Assembly (NCBI GenBank): GCA_021107535.1
Contig: JAIOSQ010000211.1
Coordinates: 1 to 34,125, forward strand
From: Bacteroidales bacterium
GTDB taxonomy: Bacteria; Bacteroidota; Bacteroidia; Bacteroidales; B18-G4
Reading direction: 5' to 3'
DNA: 34,125 nt
In this document: positions 8,577 through 18,478 of the stretch, piece after piece
Numbering within the stretch: position 1 is the stretch's first letter
Layout: each line of letters begins with the position of its first letter
The notes under the pieces: generated by a model
What the model was told of the DNA's origin: nothing
The model's input: only the letters and a program-made list of their open reading frames with translations
The model's database searches: none
Program-made: the position numbers and the translations under genes

Positions 8577-10826
8577 CTATTTTGTCAGAATAATGCGTCT
8601 GGTCTCAATACCATGATTTGTCCTCAGAACAAGCAGGTACATCCCTGTTCCCATTGATGCATCAGGCGATAGATGTAAGGCAATATTTGTTTCCGCAGGT
8701 ACATTGCCATTATATATTGATTTTAGTTTCACTCCCGTATAGTTATACAACTCCACTGAAACGTAGGCATCCCGATAGAGACTGAACTGTATGTTCGTTG
8801 AGCTGTTAAACGGATTGGGTGTCACCTCAAAGTATTTAATCATGTCACCTTCCGGGGAATTGATATTAACGAAGTACGCACCGTAAAGCGAGTCATTTAC
8901 CTCGATCACCTGGCTGTCGGAAACGGTATTGCCGCAAGTATCCGATGCCGTCCAGGTACGCGTCAATGTAAAATAGAAAGGACTTGTGCTATCGCTCACC
9001 ACTTCGGTTAACACAACAGGTACCGAACCATCGCAACTGTCAATGGCTGTAACAACGGCCGGGGGAGGAATGGAGTCTCCGCAGCAGACCCCTGTGTCGG
9101 CCGGCACACCATAAAGTACCGGAGGGATACTATCAAATACGGTAATGATCTGTGTAGCGGTAGCGATGTTACCGCAGGTATCTGTTGCCGTCCACGTACG
9201 TATCAATGTAAACTGGTTTGGACAAACAGTGTCATTAGTTATTGAATCTGTAACCGTAACGGCAAGGCTGCCCACACAATTATCGGTGACGGTGATTGAG
9301 TCGGGAGAAGCCACCGGCACTCCTGAAGCACATTGTAAAAACAGAGAATCTGGTACATCTGTAATAACCGGATTGACAGTATCAACCATATAAACTGTCA
9401 TCGAACATGTGCTTGAACATCCGCCTTCGCCCGTTACAACCAGTGTTAAGGTAAAAGTGGTATCGCAGATTCCGTTCCCCAGCACATCAACCATTTGTAC
9501 TGAAGTATCTCCCTGTATGGTGCCTGCCCCAAAGATCGTCCAGGCGTAGGAGCTTAACGAATCAGGACCGTAAAACTGGCCAGTACCCAGGGGACAGATC
9601 GTATCAGGTCCGGAGATAAAACATATGGGTAATGGTATTACTGTCACCGTTGATATAATCGGAGAAGACGGGCATCCATTTATTCCTGTAACCACAACGG
9701 TGTATTGTGTCGTTGTATCCGGAGATACAATGATCGATTGGGTCGTATCGCCGGTGCTCCATAAATAGGAGTATGGGCCTGTCCCGGAAAGTATAGTAGC
9801 AGTCAGAGTGACCGAGTCTCCAAAGCAGATCGTCGGACTGTTAACGCTTACCACAGGAGCCGAATTAATGTCAACCTGAACAGGGTTTGTAAAGTCCTTT
9901 AATGCAGCGTTAATTGATTGTGATGCCTTCGATTTTACAATTACAGTTTTTATACCCAGACAGGAATTAGAACCTGGAATCAAATCATTCAGGTTACAGG
10001 CTACTTCTGTAAAAGCAGACACCGGATAAATATTGGTGCCAAAAGCGCCATAAGGAACGACAATAGCGCTGTCGTTATTTGTCGCTAAAAACGCAGTGCC
10101 TGCCGCCGGGCTCACCAAAATATAGCCAAAATCTCCCTGAGCTGAGCTGTCCCACTGGTAAATAAATAATTGTGGATTTGAACCGCCATTTGTATAAGTA
10201 ATTGAAATCACCAGGTCGCCGATGGTTCTGCCTCCGTCCGGACCAAGAGAAGTGAATGTACTGTCTGAATTTTTATAAAGTGGATTTTGAAGTAATTCAA
10301 AATCCAGGTAGGTATTACCGTTTGTTTTTTTCCGGTCGCCACTGCCAACGAACCAGGTATTACCTACCGAATCACTTGAGAAAAAGAATAGTGTATTATT
10401 AATATCATCCTTGGCAGGTGCCTTCCCTGGTTTCCACCTCCAGGTATTCGGATTATGATTGAGCTTCGATCCTCCTGTAAAAATACTGGAATCAGCTGCA
10501 TCATATCCATCAATGATATGAAATGCTGCGGTGGTATCTACAGGCACTCCGGCAAGTGTGAATACATATCCACCACTTCCTGTTGCTCCATCATTCGGAA
10601 GAAAATCACCATTTTCGGAAGAGAATGGTGGAGTTGTGGGTGTCTTGGAAAGAAGGTTACCATCGATTGCACATCCACCTGCTGGTATTACAGTCGGGGC
10701 AATACCTTGTTGTGCTTGCACTGGTTCCAAAGAATACATTCCCAATCCAAACGTTAGAAAAACTGCGAGTCCGGGCAATAAAATCTTATGTGCCCAGCGA
10801 CTCAATACGGTAGTAAAATTGCCCAT
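8577..10826 (-). CDS. Large secreted protein with HYR/Ig-like repeats and T9SS type A sorting domain
   Basis: N-terminal signal sequence; repeats TRTWTASDTCGN / IRTWTATDTCGN; C-terminal VTPNPFNSSTNIQFSL...GMYLLVLRTNHGIETRRIILTK. Confidence 0.9.
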   Translation of the reverse strand: MGNFTTVLSRWAHKILLPGLAVFLTFGLGMYSLEPVQAQQGIAPTVIPAGGCAIDGNLLSKTPTTPPFSSENGDFLPNDGATGSGGYVFTLAGVPVDTTAAFHIIDGYDAADSSIFTGGSKLNHNPNTWRWKPGKAPAKDDINNTLFFFSSDSVGNTWFVGSGDRKKTNGNTYLDFELLQNPLYKNSDSTFTSLGPDGGRTIGDLVISITYTNGGSNPQLFIYQWDSSAQGDFGYILVSPAAGTAFLATNNDSAIVVPYGAFGTNIYPVSAFTEVACNLNDLIPGSNSCLGIKTVIVKSKASQSINAALKDFTNPVQVDINSAPVVSVNSPTICFGDSVTLTATILSGTGPYSYLWSTGDTTQSIIVSPDTTTQYTVVVTGINGCPSSPIISTVTVIPLPICFISGPDTICPLGTGQFYGPDSLSSYAWTIFGAGTIQGDTSVQMVDVLGNGICDTTFTLTLVVTGEGGCSSTCSMTVYMVDTVNPVITDVPDSLFLQCASGVPVASPDSITVTDNCVGSLAVTVTDSITNDTVCPNQFTLIRTWTATDTCGNIATATQIITVFDSIPPVLYGVPADTGVCCGDSIPPPAVVTAIDSCDGSVPVVLTEVVSDSTSPFYFTLTRTWTASDTCGNTVSDSQVIEVNDSLYGAYFVNINSPEGDMIKYFEVTPNPFNSSTNIQFSLYRDAYVSVELYNYTGVKLKSIYNGNVPAETNIALHLSPDASMGTGMYLLVLRTNHGIETRRIILTK

Positions 10827-10989
10827 AATTGAAAGGTTTAATAATTAATGTTCGACTTATTGTGGCAAATATTATTATTCTCCAAAATTTTGATAAAAAT
10901 CCAAATTCCACTTTTAATATCTTATATCCGCCTACCCGATAATAAATAGACAATATACAAATAATAAAGTTGCCTGTCAAGTTGAAAAT

Positions 10990-11011
10990 TTATCCACCAG
11001 CTTGTGGATAA
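10990..11011. promoter_or_regulatory. Inverted pair of DnaA-box-like 9-mers
   Basis: TTATCCACC (10990-10998) and TGTGGATAA (11003-11011, exact TTATCCACA on the minus strand). Confidence 0.4.
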
Positions 11012-11017
11012 TTTGAG

Positions 11018-11044
11018 ATCCCGCTTAGTTTAACTTAGCGGGAT
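11018..11044. terminator. Hairpin in intergenic region before the T6SS locus
   Basis: ATCCCGCT tagtttaactt AGCGGGAT perfect 8-bp stem. Confidence 0.45.
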
Positions 11045-11081
11045 GAGTTCGACCAAATTATTTTATCAAATAAAAAGTCGA

Positions 11082-11113
11082 TTTGGCATTCACCTAACAA
11101 TTAATTACATTTG
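11082..11113 (+). promoter_or_regulatory. Promoter of tssG-tssK-tssE-tssF unit
   Basis: TTTG-N20-TACATTTG matches the Bacteroidetes -33/-7 consensus (TTTG / TAnnTTTG). Confidence 0.6.
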
Positions 11114-11135
11114 TAGGAGCCGTCCTAAACGCCAT

Positions 11136-12083
11136 ATGAAAGACCTGGAACATTTGATTAACTCGATCAACAGCTATCCTGCAGATATCAAAGCAGAGGT
11201 ATTAATGGCTGACCTGATCGAGGATGGACTTGCACTGGCTGAATTTTTAGTGTTTTTTGACAGTCTTTTTAAGCGTGGATATAGCAGCGATATACTGAAA
11301 GCGGAAAGATTATTGATCAACGACCTGGATGAGATACTGGCCATTTATCTGGCCAGAGACGGCTTGTATGATCTCCTTCCAGAAGGTTTATTCCATGCAA
11401 CACCCGACTCGGCTCTGACCTCAGGCAAAGGAATGGCATCAGATTCCAGAAAAGAATCCAGGATCGAAGAAGAAACCAGAAAGTTCTTTCTTCCATTTGA
11501 AAATGAATTCTTTTTTCAACGCATTCAGCTTGAAATACAGGAAAGGTCAATTCTCCAGAAGCTCAATGACAGCAGCCTGGACGATTTTTTTCTGCGCTTT
11601 TGGAAGATAGACCAGTCATTACCTAAGGAATTGATCATCAAGCTTAGCGCCATGTTGCCCTTTGTCAAGGAAATTGTCGGAGATTTTAAAATGACTGCAA
11701 ACTGTCTGGGCGCCATCCTGGGGGAAGAAGTTACGCATAGGATTTATTATACATCAGAGCCACATACTGAAACTGGCAGCGATCAAACGTATGATGGATT
11801 CTCCCTGGGTAAGGCAAACTTAGGTGTAAACCTGGTCACCGGTGGCCATCTTATGGAAAGTTGCAAATTGATCAGGTTTTCTATAGGGCCCTTGAAAAAA
11901 ACCGGGATTGACCCTTATTTAGAGAATGGAGATATTGCCCGGTTCATTGATTGTTTTTGCAGCTTTTTCATACCCATGGAAATGGATGTCGAATTTGATG
12001 TGATAATGCAGAAGGATCTGCAGGAATTTGTACTCGATTCGGATAAAACCCAATCCATTATGGGTTATAGCACGATCATTTAA
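11136..12083 (+). CDS. tssG: T6SS-iii baseplate protein TssG
   Basis: MKDLEHLINSINSYPADIKAEVLMADLIEDG...IYLARDGLYDLLPEGLFH; TssG-like motif and position. ATG 11136 preferred over 11043 because a promoter lies just upstream. Confidence 0.75.
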   Translation: MKDLEHLINSINSYPADIKAEVLMADLIEDGLALAEFLVFFDSLFKRGYSSDILKAERLLINDLDEILAIYLARDGLYDLLPEGLFHATPDSALTSGKGMASDSRKESRIEEETRKFFLPFENEFFFQRIQLEIQERSILQKLNDSSLDDFFLRFWKIDQSLPKELIIKLSAMLPFVKEIVGDFKMTANCLGAILGEEVTHRIYYTSEPHTETGSDQTYDGFSLGKANLGVNLVTGGHLMESCKLIRFSIGPLKKTGIDPYLENGDIARFIDCFCSFFIPMEMDVEFDVIMQKDLQEFVLDSDKTQSIMGYSTII

Positions 12084-12163
12084 TGTTTTGAATTGCATAA
12101 ATGCAGATAATATTAGAATAACTGATTATACGTGAATAGAATAAATATCAAATATTAAAAATT

Positions 12164-13306
12164 ATGGCTGAAAAGCATAAACATTATTTCGTCAATTGGA
12201 TTGATGGAATGAAGATCAATAAAGATCATTTCATTAGCATGGAGAATGCAATGATATATCAGCAGCATATTGTCCGTAAGTCCCTTCTTCATCCTTACAA
12301 CTTTGGAATTCTCCCGGTGATAGATGGTGAGTCTGCTCTTGATATTTCATTTGAAGTAGATAACAACCAAAAAATAACTGTTAAAGTAAACCGTTGTCAG
12401 GCTATAACGGCAGGCGGGTTTATGATAGACCTGGATACCACTGCTCCCGAATTATCTGAATTCGAAATCAGCTTAGAAGATTTTGATTTACAAGACGCTG
12501 AAAGTGAATCCGGTGAATTTTATATTGTACTTACAATCAACCCCTATGGCCGGATGCCTGTTGGAAATGCCGACCCAAAGGAAAACCCGCCACGACACCC
12601 ATTTGTGATCCCTGAATATGCTGTATCCATCATAGCGGTTGAACAGATGAACAAAGTCGGATTCGGTGATTTTTTCCAGGTAATTGGCAAGATGGTCATA
12701 AAAGATAACGTGCCTGTACTTGATAAGGAATATATTCCACCCTGCTCCAGGGTTTCCAGCGATGAACGACTATTGGCTATTGACAATAAACTGATTGAGT
12801 TTTTTAGCAAACTTGAAGTAAGTACCATTTTGATTATCCGCAAGATACATACCAAACAGCAAAAGTCTCCCCTGGCCAGTTCCGTTTTGATTTTTGCTGA
12901 GAAAATAGCAGCCTTTCAGGGCTCGCATATCACAAAGCAGCGCCTCTTCTTGAAACACCTGCCACCGATAACACTATTTGAGGCAATTTCCCAATTTGCC
13001 CGTTTGTTGGGTAATACTTTTAATACTCAGCCTCCTGAAAGGAAAGAAGAAATGATAAACTATTTCTCCGATTGGTGTAACCTCAAGCAGGGTGAGCTGG
13101 AAAAATTAATGGCCAACACCGTAAATTTCAATTACAATCACTATGAAATAGGATCAGTGATGTCGAAATTGATGACATTTATCGAAACCATGTCAGTACT
13201 TTTTGAAACATTAAGTCAGTTGGAATACATCGGTAAGCGTCGTGACACACAGATATATATCAAAGAAGAAAAAAAGTCTAAGAGGAGTTTCCTTGCTGAC
13301 GATTAA
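12164..13306 (+). CDS. tssK: T6SS baseplate protein TssK
   Basis: MAEKHKHYFVNWIDGMKINKDHF opening and length resemble Bacteroidetes TssK; between TssG and gp25-like gene. Confidence 0.8.
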   Translation: MAEKHKHYFVNWIDGMKINKDHFISMENAMIYQQHIVRKSLLHPYNFGILPVIDGESALDISFEVDNNQKITVKVNRCQAITAGGFMIDLDTTAPELSEFEISLEDFDLQDAESESGEFYIVLTINPYGRMPVGNADPKENPPRHPFVIPEYAVSIIAVEQMNKVGFGDFFQVIGKMVIKDNVPVLDKEYIPPCSRVSSDERLLAIDNKLIEFFSKLEVSTILIIRKIHTKQQKSPLASSVLIFAEKIAAFQGSHITKQRLFLKHLPPITLFEAISQFARLLGNTFNTQPPERKEEMINYFSDWCNLKQGELEKLMANTVNFNYNHYEIGSVMSKLMTFIETMSVLFETLSQLEYIGKRRDTQIYIKEEKKSKRSFLADD

Positions 13307-13329
13307 TATTTTGTAGTAAACATAAGCTC

Positions 13330-13758
13330 ATGGCAAAAGATTTTTTACAAATACCATTACAGGCCGGTCTTGTCACCAGGCAGAAAGAGCTAAAACGTAG
13401 CACGCTTACTGAATCTGTGGCAGACATGATCCGTTTGATCACCATCACACATTTCGGTGAAAACAAACAGGATGAGTCTTTTGGCAACGAGCTCTGGGAA
13501 AATGATTTTGAAACGATCGATAACGTTCAGGTCTTTAAAGAAAAACTGGCAGAATCACTCCAAATAGCTGTTACACAGCATGAAAGAAGGCTTAGTGGGA
13601 TTAAGGTGAACGTTGGATTCGAGCAGGTTATGACAACGGTATACAACAGAAGGGTCAGACAAAGAATACAGATCACTATTGAGGGAACACTTCGTAAGAC
13701 AAATGAACCCTTCACACTTAATGAAGTGTTTTTCATGGGGCCTTTATCTTACTATTAA
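13330..13758 (+). CDS. tssE: T6SS gp25/TssE-like baseplate protein
   Basis: 142 aa; DMIRLITITHFGENKQDESFGNELWENDFETIDN...LAESLQIAVTQHERRL, gp25-like. Confidence 0.8.
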   Translation: MAKDFLQIPLQAGLVTRQKELKRSTLTESVADMIRLITITHFGENKQDESFGNELWENDFETIDNVQVFKEKLAESLQIAVTQHERRLSGIKVNVGFEQVMTTVYNRRVRQRIQITIEGTLRKTNEPFTLNEVFFMGPLSYY

Positions 13759-13769
13759 AAATATACAGA

Positions 13770-15608
13770 ATGCGGGAAAGTAAGGATAAAATTAAAAGCA
13801 GAATGATCAGGAATACTGCACGGATCTGGGGCTTTCAGGAACCTCAAGCCGAAAGTTCCTTCGATCCGATTGTGAGTTTGCTTCTGGGTGCATGTGCTTT
13901 TGAATTGGAGAAAATTTCAAGGGAAATTAATAATACCGAGTCGCGGATCATTGAACGACTGGTAAATATCTTAACACCTCAACCCATAACAAGTTCGCAT
14001 CCCGCATATGCTATTGCTTTCGCCAAACCAACAATTAAGGGTGCAAAAATCTTACCCGAATACCAATTTTATACAGATATAAAACTGAGCGACCAGTCGG
14101 AAATGAAGACTGAGGAAAAACAGATATTTTTTAGTCCTACCGGCACCTTTAACTTAACAGATGGCCGCATCAGGTATCTTGCAGGGCATAAAAGGCTTTA
14201 TGAATTTGTCGAAGACCAATATAAAGACATTTTAACTGAAAGGTTTAAAGCTCCCTTATCCCCATCTTCGCTCCTTATAGGACTGGAGATGAATGAAAAA
14301 CTCACGGACATAACATTCTTTTTCGACACGATCAGTGAACATTTGAAACAGTCATTTTTTCAGGAGCTGGAATCTTGCCAGTGGAAAATTGGAGGTGTTA
14401 ATGTTAAATCTAATAAAGGGATAAGAGATTTTGGACAGCGGGACCATGATGTTTATCAGATGATAAACCGAGAACTCGACCTTTCGTCAAAGATTTCGTA
14501 TCATGTAAACTGCTATTTCAACCGGCAGTTTGTAAACCTTGACCTGAAGGATATTGAAGAATCTATAGAAACAGAAGGCAAAAAGATACCGGATGCCCTT
14601 GCCGCTTCAATTGATGAAAAAGAACTTTCTAACATTGATGAAAATACCATCTGGATTGAATTGCAGTTTACTACACCCATCTCGGAAGAACTATTAGAGA
14701 ACTTAAGCTGCTCGCTGAATTGTTTTCCTGTTATCAACAAGCGTCAGAATGAATTTACAGGCAGTACACGCGAGCTTATCAACATCATTCCATTACACAC
14801 CGAGGATGTCTTTTTTGACCTGAAACGCGTTACCAACAGCAATGGTGAGGTATATAAGATCAGCCATTTTGAGAACCAGGGCAATCTGTCCAAAGGATCG
14901 GCATTGCTTCGTTCGGATGGTGTAGGCAGATTTGATTCCCGCAGTGCTATGGAATTCCTGAATTATTTGCTGGAATTGATGAAAGAAGAAAGTGCAGCTT
15001 TTAATGTGATTGGTTCTGATATGATCTCCTCCAATCTCAGGGAGCTTAACCAGGCCATTGCGCGCCTTGAGAAAAAAATTGAAGACGTCCAGCTTGAAAA
15101 GGGGGATACCGCTTACCTGATGCTAAAACCGCAGGAAGGCGACAGGCAGGTATTTGTAGAGTTCTGGTCCACCAATTGCTCTTTTGCCAACAACATCAGA
15201 ATAGGCACTATGCTTAATGTATATCAGGCTGATAATTTGGATTATAATGCAACCCGGCTGATGACCACTACCATAGGAGGCAAAGAGAAACCCAGTACCG
15301 AAGATCGCATAAATACTTACCGACGTTCCTTACAGTCGGGGGATAGAGTTGTTACAAATGAGGATATAAAAGCCCTGTGTTTCGAACATTTCGGAGAATC
15401 CATTTCTCAGGTTAGTATTGAAAAGGGGATTGAGAAAGGGGGCAATAAATCAGAAGGGTTCATACGGACAATTGATATTCATCTGCTCCTGAAAAAGAGC
15501 CTGGATATGAGCCCCGCTGAAAAAAATGCTTTCAGACAGAAATTACTGGTATTACTGGAAGCCCGATCATCGAACATCTTCCCGTTCCGGATATTCTTTA
15601 AACAATAG
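13770..15608 (+). CDS. tssF: T6SS baseplate protein TssF
   Basis: 612 aa; FDPIVSLLLGACAFELEKISREINNTESRIIERLVNILTPQPITSSHPAYAIAFAKP; TssF-like. Confidence 0.85.
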   Translation: MRESKDKIKSRMIRNTARIWGFQEPQAESSFDPIVSLLLGACAFELEKISREINNTESRIIERLVNILTPQPITSSHPAYAIAFAKPTIKGAKILPEYQFYTDIKLSDQSEMKTEEKQIFFSPTGTFNLTDGRIRYLAGHKRLYEFVEDQYKDILTERFKAPLSPSSLLIGLEMNEKLTDITFFFDTISEHLKQSFFQELESCQWKIGGVNVKSNKGIRDFGQRDHDVYQMINRELDLSSKISYHVNCYFNRQFVNLDLKDIEESIETEGKKIPDALAASIDEKELSNIDENTIWIELQFTTPISEELLENLSCSLNCFPVINKRQNEFTGSTRELINIIPLHTEDVFFDLKRVTNSNGEVYKISHFENQGNLSKGSALLRSDGVGRFDSRSAMEFLNYLLELMKEESAAFNVIGSDMISSNLRELNQAIARLEKKIEDVQLEKGDTAYLMLKPQEGDRQVFVEFWSTNCSFANNIRIGTMLNVYQADNLDYNATRLMTTTIGGKEKPSTEDRINTYRRSLQSGDRVVTNEDIKALCFEHFGESISQVSIEKGIEKGGNKSEGFIRTIDIHLLLKKSLDMSPAEKNAFRQKLLVLLEARSSNIFPFRIFFKQ

Positions 15609-15609
15609 T

Positions 15610-16200
15610 TTATTTTATCCCGGATTTGTAGTTATAAAGCATTTTGATGGCCTTTTGAAATTGCTCATCAACTTCATCAAGTCCTTTGTAGATATCTTTC
15701 TTCTTCCTCTCGTCGTTCAGGTCGGCAATGTCTTCCCCGCAACTTTCAAATTCGATAATGATCCTATTCAAGTCGCTAAGATGCTTATCTTTAGTATCAC
15801 CGGAAGAGCTTACAATCTTACTGGCAGAGATCAGATATTCAGAAATAGCTGCGATGTTTCTATACATATCACCACGCCAGCTGAGGTTTTCTGCATTTTT
15901 CTCTTGAATATCAGATAAGATGTTCACCAATTCAGCATTGAATGTTTCAGCATCCAATTCTTCGGACTCTTTGCTTTCCATCAGATTCATGATCTCCTGA
16001 ATCTGAACAGCAATATACTCCTGCTCGAAGATTGCATCTTCAATTAGATTTTCACTTTCACCGGCTTCAACATTTTTCTGCTCAGCAGAAACAAATCCAG
16101 AAATAATAATAGGTACGCATATGATAATGACGCATATGAGGAGCCACAATGAGAATCTTAAGATGGCTGAATTTCTTTCCTTTTTATTTAAAGCTTTCAT
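15610..16200 (-). CDS. tssO: T6SS-iii membrane protein TssO
   Basis: Single N-terminal TM followed by coiled coil; adjacent to TssN-like gene in a T6SS-iii locus. Confidence 0.7.
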   Translation of the reverse strand: MKALNKKERNSAILRFSLWLLICVIIICVPIIISGFVSAEQKNVEAGESENLIEDAIFEQEYIAVQIQEIMNLMESKESEELDAETFNAELVNILSDIQEKNAENLSWRGDMYRNIAAISEYLISASKIVSSSGDTKDKHLSDLNRIIIEFESCGEDIADLNDERKKKDIYKGLDEVDEQFQKAIKMLYNYKSGIK

Positions 16201-16217
16201 GATAAATGATTTATTGA

Positions 16218-17054
16218 TTAGGGTTTAATTCTTTCACAAATTACTGATGCATTTTCTTTTATCCTGTTCTCGGAAATAGTTATCTCCGCATCCAGGTGCG
16301 TTTTGCCTTTTAAAATATTGCCGGTCTGATAAAAAGACCATTTAAAGGGCTTGTTTTCGCTTTCATGGATCAGGATAGGATTGTTGGGATGGCGCGAATT
16401 ATAATCGCTGATAAAGAAATAAAATAACTTTCCAAGATCCATGCCTTTGGGTGCCTTGGCCTTAAAAACAGTACGATTGTCGTCATATTGCTTACGAATC
16501 TCGAGATTGACAATGATCGGATCGGCCATCTCACTGTCGTTCGGATCAGGGAGTGTACCGGGTGCCGGAAAATCCCATACCTTGTACACCTTCATAGGGA
16601 TCTTAACGAAATTGTTAAAAGCTATAATTACAAATGTCGGTGCAATGAAAAAGAAGGCAGGTAAGAAGTATAGTCTTGGAAAAGAGCCCAGGAAGTATAA
16701 TTTGAAAGCGAGGATCGCCAGACTGTATCCAAAAAAGCAAATGGCGAAAGTAAAGAGTATGTTTCCCGGATTTTTATTTTCCAATTTTATGATCTTCTCA
16801 AAAAGCCAGGCATGGAGGATACCAATGATCAGGAGCCAAACCTGGGCAACAATAAAGATCCATAGGGGCAGCTTTGTGAATTCAAAGAATCCCAGGTCGC
16901 TGATCAATCCAACGAGGATTCCTGTAACCAACAAATACAATAGTAGTTCCCACTTTTTTTTGCTCGCACCTTTAACCTTTGCCAGGTAGATACCGAAAAA
17001 TATCAAGGCAATGATAAAGAAAACGCTGAATAACATGAATACTTGACTTATCAT
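16218..17054 (-). CDS. tssN: T6SS-iii membrane protein TssN
   Basis: Multiple N-terminal TM segments and cytosolic C-terminal domain; context with TssO. Confidence 0.72.
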   Translation of the reverse strand: MISQVFMLFSVFFIIALIFFGIYLAKVKGASKKKWELLLYLLVTGILVGLISDLGFFEFTKLPLWIFIVAQVWLLIIGILHAWLFEKIIKLENKNPGNILFTFAICFFGYSLAILAFKLYFLGSFPRLYFLPAFFFIAPTFVIIAFNNFVKIPMKVYKVWDFPAPGTLPDPNDSEMADPIIVNLEIRKQYDDNRTVFKAKAPKGMDLGKLFYFFISDYNSRHPNNPILIHESENKPFKWSFYQTGNILKGKTHLDAEITISENRIKENASVICERIKP

Positions 17055-17081
17055 AACAAATTTATAAGATTAAGTTCTTAA

Positions 17082-17111
17082 CAAATTTAAAGCTAATTTG
17101 CTTAAAGTCAA
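17082..17111 (-). promoter_or_regulatory. Promoter of tssN-tssO unit
   Basis: On the minus strand TTG-N19-TAAATTTG (plus strand CAAATTTA 17082-17089, CAA 17109-17111). Confidence 0.55.
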
Positions 17112-17198
17112 AATTAAGTTTCAGGAGATGGCCGACTGCCCTCCCCTTCAAATAACTTTCTGATATATCATACCTCTCTAAAAATACTTAGCTAAAGT

Positions 17199-17230
17199 GT
17201 TGACATCCCGTCCAATAATTCTTATATTTG
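17199..17230 (+). promoter_or_regulatory. Promoter of LysM lipoprotein/cargo unit
   Basis: GTTG-N20-TATATTTG matches the Bacteroidetes consensus. Confidence 0.6.
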
Positions 17231-17303
17231 CTGTAGTACTTCCAAAACCACACAGAATAAGGACTAAGCTAAGCAATTATCAATTTCATTAGATTTGGTC
17301 GAT

Positions 17304-17663
17304 ATGGTTACAAGATTACGAAATTATCAGTCAAAAATGCTGAGCTACATCATCCTGATAATTATTTTTTCTATGGCCTTTATCAGTTGCGGCACACAAA
17401 AAAAGGCACAAGATCAATCACAGGAAATAACTGTTACTTCTGAGGAAAATGCTCAAACAACGGAAAAGGCCGATCCTTTAGATCAAGAGGAGCGTGAATA
17501 TAAGGTACATGTAGTGCAGAAAGGTGAAACATTATCAATTATCGCCGGACGATACAAAGTTACTGTTGAAGCTATTGTCAAGCTAAATAAGATTAAAGAT
17601 GCCAATCTGATTACAGTTGGGCAGAAGTTGTTGATTCCTGAACCGGAAGAATTTTTGAAATAA
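17304..17663 (+). CDS. LysM-domain lipoprotein associated with the T6SS
   Basis: Lipobox FSMAFISCG; LysM motif YKVHVVQKGETLSIIAGRYKVTVEAIVKLNKIKDANLITVGQKLLIPEPEE. ATG 17304; ORF track starts at TTG 17295. Confidence 0.88.
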   Translation: MVTRLRNYQSKMLSYIILIIIFSMAFISCGTQKKAQDQSQEITVTSEENAQTTEKADPLDQEEREYKVHVVQKGETLSIIAGRYKVTVEAIVKLNKIKDANLITVGQKLLIPEPEEFLK

Positions 17664-17705
17664 AATAATATAGATACTCAAACAATTTTTTAAAAGAAGA
17701 AAGAA

Positions 17706-18245
17706 ATGGCTAAACTATGGGATTTCACAAATAGTGGTCGCACACAAGTCCGCTACAATAAAAACACCGGAAGACCTACCAGACCTCCGGCGGGAGCTTG
17801 TTTTGGATACTCCTTGATATGGGCAAGCAAAATGGTTAATAACACAAGCGCAAAACTTTCTAAGCCAAGCATTGTGGGAGCCCTGCCTTTGCAACAGAAA
17901 GTGGAACAGATCAACCCAGGAGGAATATGGGATCCTCACATCAATGCTGTGGTTAAAGGTTACGGGTATAATTCAGCATTGAGCAAACGTGGACATATTA
18001 CTTCAGTACTAGTGCACTTCGGACAGAACGCAGGCTATTACATCTATGATATAGGATATCATTGGTTCGCTCTGGGTAATAATGCAAACAAAGAATGGTA
18101 TTATTTTGATTCCAATGATGGACTCTTCTTGTTCAGAAGCAAAGGAGAAGCCATCACATTCATCGTGAAAGACTTACAAACCAATTATATGAACGAACCA
18201 GATTTTGAGATCAACAATAACGCGATTTATAAGATTACTAAATAA
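17706..18245 (+). CDS. Putative T6SS effector: YopT/AvrPphB (C58)-like cysteine protease
   Basis: Motifs PAGACFGYSLIWASKMV (Cys32), IGYHWFALGN (His119), WYYFDSNDGLF (Asp135); order and H-to-D spacing of 16 match the YopT-type triad. Confidence 0.72.
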   Translation: MAKLWDFTNSGRTQVRYNKNTGRPTRPPAGACFGYSLIWASKMVNNTSAKLSKPSIVGALPLQQKVEQINPGGIWDPHINAVVKGYGYNSALSKRGHITSVLVHFGQNAGYYIYDIGYHWFALGNNANKEWYYFDSNDGLFLFRSKGEAITFIVKDLQTNYMNEPDFEINNNAIYKITK

Positions 18246-18478
18246 TCATACTTTTAAAATAATAGACAATATCTTCATTTTTAATCTTGAACAAAAGTTT
18301 CAATATAATTCATTGTCTCTAAACGAATCTTCCCCAGCTGGCGCGCCTCTCTTGACGAGCATCTTTATTAACTAAAATAAATTACAAAATGCCTTAAGAA
18401 GCAGAACGGGCTGTAATAGTTTTATAAAACTAGCAAGCAAATACAGTGTAGAAATCCTATCATTAAAAAAATATACAG

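Noticed and set aside
10455-10848. Plus-strand ORFs antisense to the large T9SS protein
   Set aside because: Overlap the signal-peptide end of a convincing coding sequence on the other strand.
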